Source: JBCDAP01 sp038747915 (GTDB lineage Bacteria; Planctomycetota; Phycisphaerae; Phycisphaerales; UBA1924). Taken from it: a stretch of 8,890 nt of DNA. This document shows, piece after piece, positions 6,086 to 8,890 of this stretch; the first letter of the stretch is position 1; each line of letters starts with the position of its first letter. The stretch covers positions 1-8,890 of the forward strand of contig JBCDJJ010000109.1 of NCBI GenBank assembly GCA_038747915.1. Direction: 5' to 3'. The position numbers and the translations under genes are program-made. A model generated the notes under the pieces. It did no database searches. It was not told the origin of the DNA and was given only the letters and a program-made list of their open reading frames with translations.

Positions 6086-7003
6086 ATGGCTATGGCTGGT
6101 GAACCCGCCGCGCAGCACGAACCGAACACCGATGCTTCGTCGGTCCGCCCGAGCGACGAGCTGGCCCTGTTGCTGACCGCATCGCTCCCGTGCATCGAGT
6201 GCGGGTACGAGCTCAAAGGCCTGAGCGTGACGGGCGAGTGCCCGGAGTGCGGGACCGCGGTGCGGGTGACACTCGCGCACGCGGTGGGGGAGCGGCCGAT
6301 CACGCAGTCCGACACCCCGACCGGCGTCGCCGCGGATGGCGCTGTTCTCGTGGCGGGCGGCACGCTGCTCTCTGTCCTCGGACTTGGTTGCTCGATCGCC
6401 TTCTCATCTCTCGCGCCGTTCGTTGGGCTGCCCGGTCGAGATCCATTCTTCGCCCTTGCGATGATCTCAGGGCTCATCGTGCTGCTCAGCGCTGGTCTGA
6501 CGGTGCTCTCACTCTTCACGGGATACGTGAGCATCAAGAGAAAAACGGTGCCGCGTGTGTCTGCCGCTTTGCTTGCCCAGACAGCCCTTGGCCTGTTCGT
6601 TCTATCCGCGCCGACACTGATCGGAACCTGGCGCTGGGGCATTGTGCTGCTGTTCTCGGGTGGAATCGCACTCTCAGCGATCGCTGTGTTCACGACCGAG
6701 ACGGTGCTCGCTATGGACGACCTGCTCACCGAAAAACGACGCCTGCCGCGCAGGCAGTCCGCACTCCCGCTTCTCGGCGCGATATTCGTCTTCATGCTCG
6801 GATTCGGTCTGTTGAATGGAGCCGCTGTCGCGGGCACCATGACAGAGCTCGTCAGCTGGATCGGTCGGCTCGTCGTCACACTTGGTTTCGTCTTGACGAC
6901 GCTTGGCTTCTTTACGCTCACACGCGACGCCTACATCATCCGTCAGGCGCTCCGAAACCTACCCCGTACGCTCGACGAGCTGACCACCCAGAAACCGTCT
7001 TGA
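6086..7003 (+). CDS. Zinc-ribbon membrane protein with about six transmembrane helices, function unknown
   Basis: 305 residues. A cytosolic N-terminal part holds a four-cysteine zinc ribbon, CIECGYELKGL then CPECG (Cys36, 39, 52, 55). About six hydrophobic segments follow, near 84-111, 122-148, 158-178, 185-205, 226-249 and 258-278, with short polar loops (for example KRK at 151-153 and EKRRLPRRQ at 216-224) and a soluble C-terminal tail. The C-x2-CGY-x-L-x-GL ribbon fused to membrane helices is a frequent planctomycete architecture with no assigned function. The Zn site itself is secure as a motif; any role in sensing or scaffolding would be a guess. Two candidate starts lie 6 nt apart (ATG 6086 and 6092), neither with a Shine-Dalgarno. 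It is divergent from moxR, and a different unit begins 100 nt after its end. No T-tailed terminator was seen after it. Confidence 0.8.
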   Translation: MAMAGEPAAQHEPNTDASSVRPSDELALLLTASLPCIECGYELKGLSVTGECPECGTAVRVTLAHAVGERPITQSDTPTGVAADGAVLVAGGTLLSVLGLGCSIAFSSLAPFVGLPGRDPFFALAMISGLIVLLSAGLTVLSLFTGYVSIKRKTVPRVSAALLAQTALGLFVLSAPTLIGTWRWGIVLLFSGGIALSAIAVFTTETVLAMDDLLTEKRRLPRRQSALPLLGAIFVFMLGFGLLNGAAVAGTMTELVSWIGRLVVTLGFVLTTLGFFTLTRDAYIIRQALRNLPRTLDELTTQKPS

Positions 7004-7091
7004 CCGGTGGCGGAGGCACCGTCGCCCCCCGTTCCGGGCCTATGTAGCCGAACTCGCTCTCCGGCGGCCCATCGGTGGCTCGGTCGCTCAC

Positions 7092-7097
7092 TATCCT
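7092..7097 (+). promoter_or_regulatory. Putative -10 TATCCT of the amidotransferase gene
   Basis: TATCCT matches four of six bases of TATAAT, including the invariant TA and final T. It ends exactly 6 nt before the ATG at 7104, so the start codon would be +1. No clear -35 at 16-18 nt. Confidence 0.45.
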
Positions 7098-7103
7098 GCA
7101 CGC

Positions 7104-7829
7104 ATGTCCATCACCGTTTTCCAACACGACGCCGACGCTGCCCCCGGCCGTCTCGGCTCGATCCTTCGCGATCACGCATTCAAGCTCGACATCTGCAAAA
7201 TCCACGACGGCGACACCCCGCCCGTTGACTACGACGATGTCGACGCGGTCATCTCGCTCGGCGGTGCCGCGAACGTGTCCGAGGGGCACCACTGGATCGC
7301 CAAGGAGTGCGACTATCTCAAAGGTGCGCACGACCGCGGACTGCCCGTGCTCGGCGTGTGCCTGGGCGCGCAGCTCGTCGCCCACGCCCTCGGCGGCACG
7401 GTCGCTCAAATGGACAGCCCCGAGGTCGGGTTCCCAGAGGTCACGCTCAACGGCCCGTCGGCCCACACCGACACGATGCTGAGCGGTGTGGCATGGACGA
7501 GCCCGCAGTTCTCGCTGCACGAAGCGGAGGTCACCGAGCTCCCGCCGGGCGGCGTGGTGCTCGCGAGTTCGGAGCGTTGCCGCGTGCAAGCGTTCAAAGT
7601 GGGGATGCGGACCTACGGCTTCCAGTACCACTTCGAGGCAACCGAGCCGATGATCGTGCGGTTCGCCGAGCGCATGCAGCCGATGCTCCATCGCGGCGGG
7701 CTCACACGCGAAGAATTCGCAGAGCAGCACACCACCCGCGGCGAGATGTTCGCCCGCCTCGCCGACCGGCTGTGCGAGAATCTCGCGACGTACTGGATCC
7801 CACGGGTTGCTAACGCGGTCCGCGCCTGA
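7104..7829 (+). CDS. Class I glutamine amidotransferase (GMP synthase-like glutaminase domain)
   Basis: 241-residue stand-alone GATase1 protein, which would release ammonia from glutamine or hydrolyse a gamma-glutamyl bond. The triad can be read: nucleophile Cys86 in LGVCLGAQL (83-91), and His176 and Glu178 in YGFQYHFEAT (171-180). The glycine-rich loop AVISLGGAANVSE (48-60) takes the place of the oxyanion/substrate loop, and SLHEAEVTELPPG (137-149) matches the 'wHgD-x-lP-g' segment of the family. The C-terminal 60 residues are helical. It is not fused to a synthetase domain and none is nearby, so the ammonia acceptor is unknown. Proteins of this type are often annotated only as 'type 1 glutamine amidotransferase', and some relatives cleave gamma-glutamyl compounds. 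The start has no Shine-Dalgarno but has a -10-like TATCCT 6 nt upstream. A DNA glycosylase gene follows after 9 nt and is probably cotranscribed. Confidence 0.9.
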   Translation: MSITVFQHDADAAPGRLGSILRDHAFKLDICKIHDGDTPPVDYDDVDAVISLGGAANVSEGHHWIAKECDYLKGAHDRGLPVLGVCLGAQLVAHALGGTVAQMDSPEVGFPEVTLNGPSAHTDTMLSGVAWTSPQFSLHEAEVTELPPGGVVLASSERCRVQAFKVGMRTYGFQYHFEATEPMIVRFAERMQPMLHRGGLTREEFAEQHTTRGEMFARLADRLCENLATYWIPRVANAVRA

Positions 7830-7838
7830 CCAACACCG

Positions 7839-8890
7839 ATGCCAACAACGCTGACCCTCCGGTGCCCGGCGGACTACGACCTGCCGCGCGATGTCTGCTC
7901 GTACGGGTACTTCCTGTGCGCACCAAACCTGTGGGACCCCGACCGCCACCGGCTCATCCGCCCGATCGAGCTCGCCGACGGCGTCGCAACCTGTGCGATC
8001 ACTCAACCAGGCGGCATCGGAACACCCATCCGGGTTCGGACCGACCGCTCGCTTACCCGAGTCGTTGCTGCGGAGGCGCGGTCCAAGCTCGTGCGCATGC
8101 TGCGGACCGATGACGATGTGAGCGAGTTTCACCGCGTCGACCCACGGTGGAAAGCACCGGGTCGTGGGCGGATGTTCCGGAGCCCCACGCTCTTCGAGGA
8201 CGTCATCAAAACGGTCAGCAACTGCAACATCTCCTGGCCGGGCACGCTCAAGATGAACGAGCGGCTGTGCGAGGTGATCAACCCAGCGTTCCCGCGCGCC
8301 GCTCAGCTCGCCCGGCGCGCACCCGCATCGCTCCGTGCCCGGTGCGGCGTGGGGTACCGCGACGAGCGGATCGTGGAACTCGCCAAACTCTTCGAGCGGG
8401 GCGGAGTGGATGAGGCGTGGCTGAGCGATCCGTCGACGCCCGACGAGGAGGTGGAGGCCGAGCTGCGCACGTGGCCGGGCATCGGGCCGTACGCCGCGGC
8501 CAATATCATGCAACTGCTCGGGAGGTACTCCCGACTCGCGCTAGACACCGAATCCGTCCGCCACGCCCGCGAGGTGCTGGGCATGATCGGTGAGTCCAAG
8601 GCGATCATGAAGCGGCTCGAGGACCATTACGCCCCGTTCGGCGACCACAAGTTCCGGAGCTACTGGTGCGAGCTGTGGGCCTTCTACGAGGCCAAGAAGG
8701 GCCCCGCGTGGACCTGGGAGCCCAAGACGACCGGCCGGACCTTCACTAGGGCCCACTTCGAGCGCGACCAGGCCGCCCAGCGGAAGAAGAAGTCGCGGCG
8801 GAGGGCAGACTGCGCATTGTCGGCTCTGGCAGCGATGATGACCTACATCCAGATATTCCCGACAACAGCGCAGCGCTTGATCTTGTGCTG
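7839..8890 (+). CDS. HhH-GPD superfamily DNA glycosylase (AlkA/OGG-like), 3' end beyond window
   Basis: Base-excision repair glycosylase; 350 codons are open to the edge. The N-terminal SYGYFLCAPNLWDPDRHRL (21-39) resembles the first domain of AlkA/OGG1-type enzymes. FRSPTLFEDVIKTVSNCNISW (113-133) matches the start of the catalytic helical domain. The helix-hairpin-helix is LRTWPGIGPYAAANI (209-223), followed by the GPD aspartate Asp236 (LALDTES). The Lys of bifunctional glycosylases (OGG1 Lys249) is replaced by Tyr218, where AlkA has Trp, so a monofunctional enzyme without beta-lyase activity is predicted, probably acting on alkylated bases. The substrate cannot be fixed from sequence. No four-Cys iron-sulfur signature is visible. 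After about residue 305 the family-like part ends; a Lys/Arg-rich run (KKKSRRR, 316-322) and an unfamiliar hydrophobic stretch follow. ATG 7839 lies 9 nt after the amidotransferase stop, with no Shine-Dalgarno. Confidence 0.87.
   Translation, partial: MPTTLTLRCPADYDLPRDVCSYGYFLCAPNLWDPDRHRLIRPIELADGVATCAITQPGGIGTPIRVRTDRSLTRVVAAEARSKLVRMLRTDDDVSEFHRVDPRWKAPGRGRMFRSPTLFEDVIKTVSNCNISWPGTLKMNERLCEVINPAFPRAAQLARRAPASLRARCGVGYRDERIVELAKLFERGGVDEAWLSDPSTPDEEVEAELRTWPGIGPYAAANIMQLLGRYSRLALDTESVRHAREVLGMIGESKAIMKRLEDHYAPFGDHKFRSYWCELWAFYEAKKGPAWTWEPKTTGRTFTRAHFERDQAAQRKKKSRRRADCALSALAAMMTYIQIFPTTAQRLILC

Noticed and set aside
6936..8513. 525-residue minus-strand frame across the amidotransferase and glycosylase
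   Set aside because: Antisense to two genes with clear catalytic motifs; shadow frame.
1..8890. Mobile element, CRISPR array, tRNA/rRNA or defence system
   Set aside because: No transposase, integrase, spaced direct repeats, tRNA cloverleaf or defence-type domain was found; all recognised genes are housekeeping or lineage-typical.

Overview
The window is G+C-rich bacterial DNA holding eight genes, six complete and two cut by the window edges. It most likely comes from a planctomycete, probably a Phycisphaerae-like lineage. Three things point there: a type IV prepilin-like protein of the 'FTLIELLVVVAVIALL ... DGH' kind that planctomycetes carry in many copies; a membrane protein opening with the C-x2-CGYxLxGL ... 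CPECG zinc ribbon common in that phylum; and strong G/C preference at third codon positions. The placement is inferred from protein style, not from a marker tree.

Layout. From 1 to 1705 (minus) lies groEL, complete at its N-terminus and leaving the window inside its Gly/Met-rich C-terminal tail. Upstream of it on the same strand is a small class I SAM-dependent methyltransferase (1890-2537). A 62-bp divergent promoter region separates this from ispD (2600-3382, plus), the MEP-pathway cytidylyltransferase, followed after 9 bp by a prepilin-type protein (3392-4414, plus). A convergent gap holds an intrinsic terminator that serves a MoxR-type AAA+ ATPase on the minus strand (4683-5657). The 428 bp upstream of moxR hold several inverted repeats but no convincing gene. 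Then, on the plus strand, come a zinc-ribbon protein with about six membrane helices (6086-7003), a class I glutamine amidotransferase-like protein (7104-7829), and 9 bp later an HhH-GPD DNA glycosylase (7839 to the edge).

How the genes relate. This is a housekeeping neighbourhood (chaperone, isoprenoid precursor synthesis, base-excision repair, MoxR chaperone) rather than a defence island or mobile element. No transposase, integrase, tRNA, rRNA or CRISPR array was seen. Genes sit in short units of one or two, each with its own apparent start signal. I found no convincing novel multi-gene system.

The most interesting pattern is at the gene starts. Four genes lack a Shine-Dalgarno sequence and have a -10-like hexamer ending exactly 6 nt before the start codon (ispD also has a well-spaced TTGACC -35). 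This is the arrangement expected for leaderless mRNAs. groEL, by contrast, has a conventional GGAG and an upstream region without a single TA dinucleotide.
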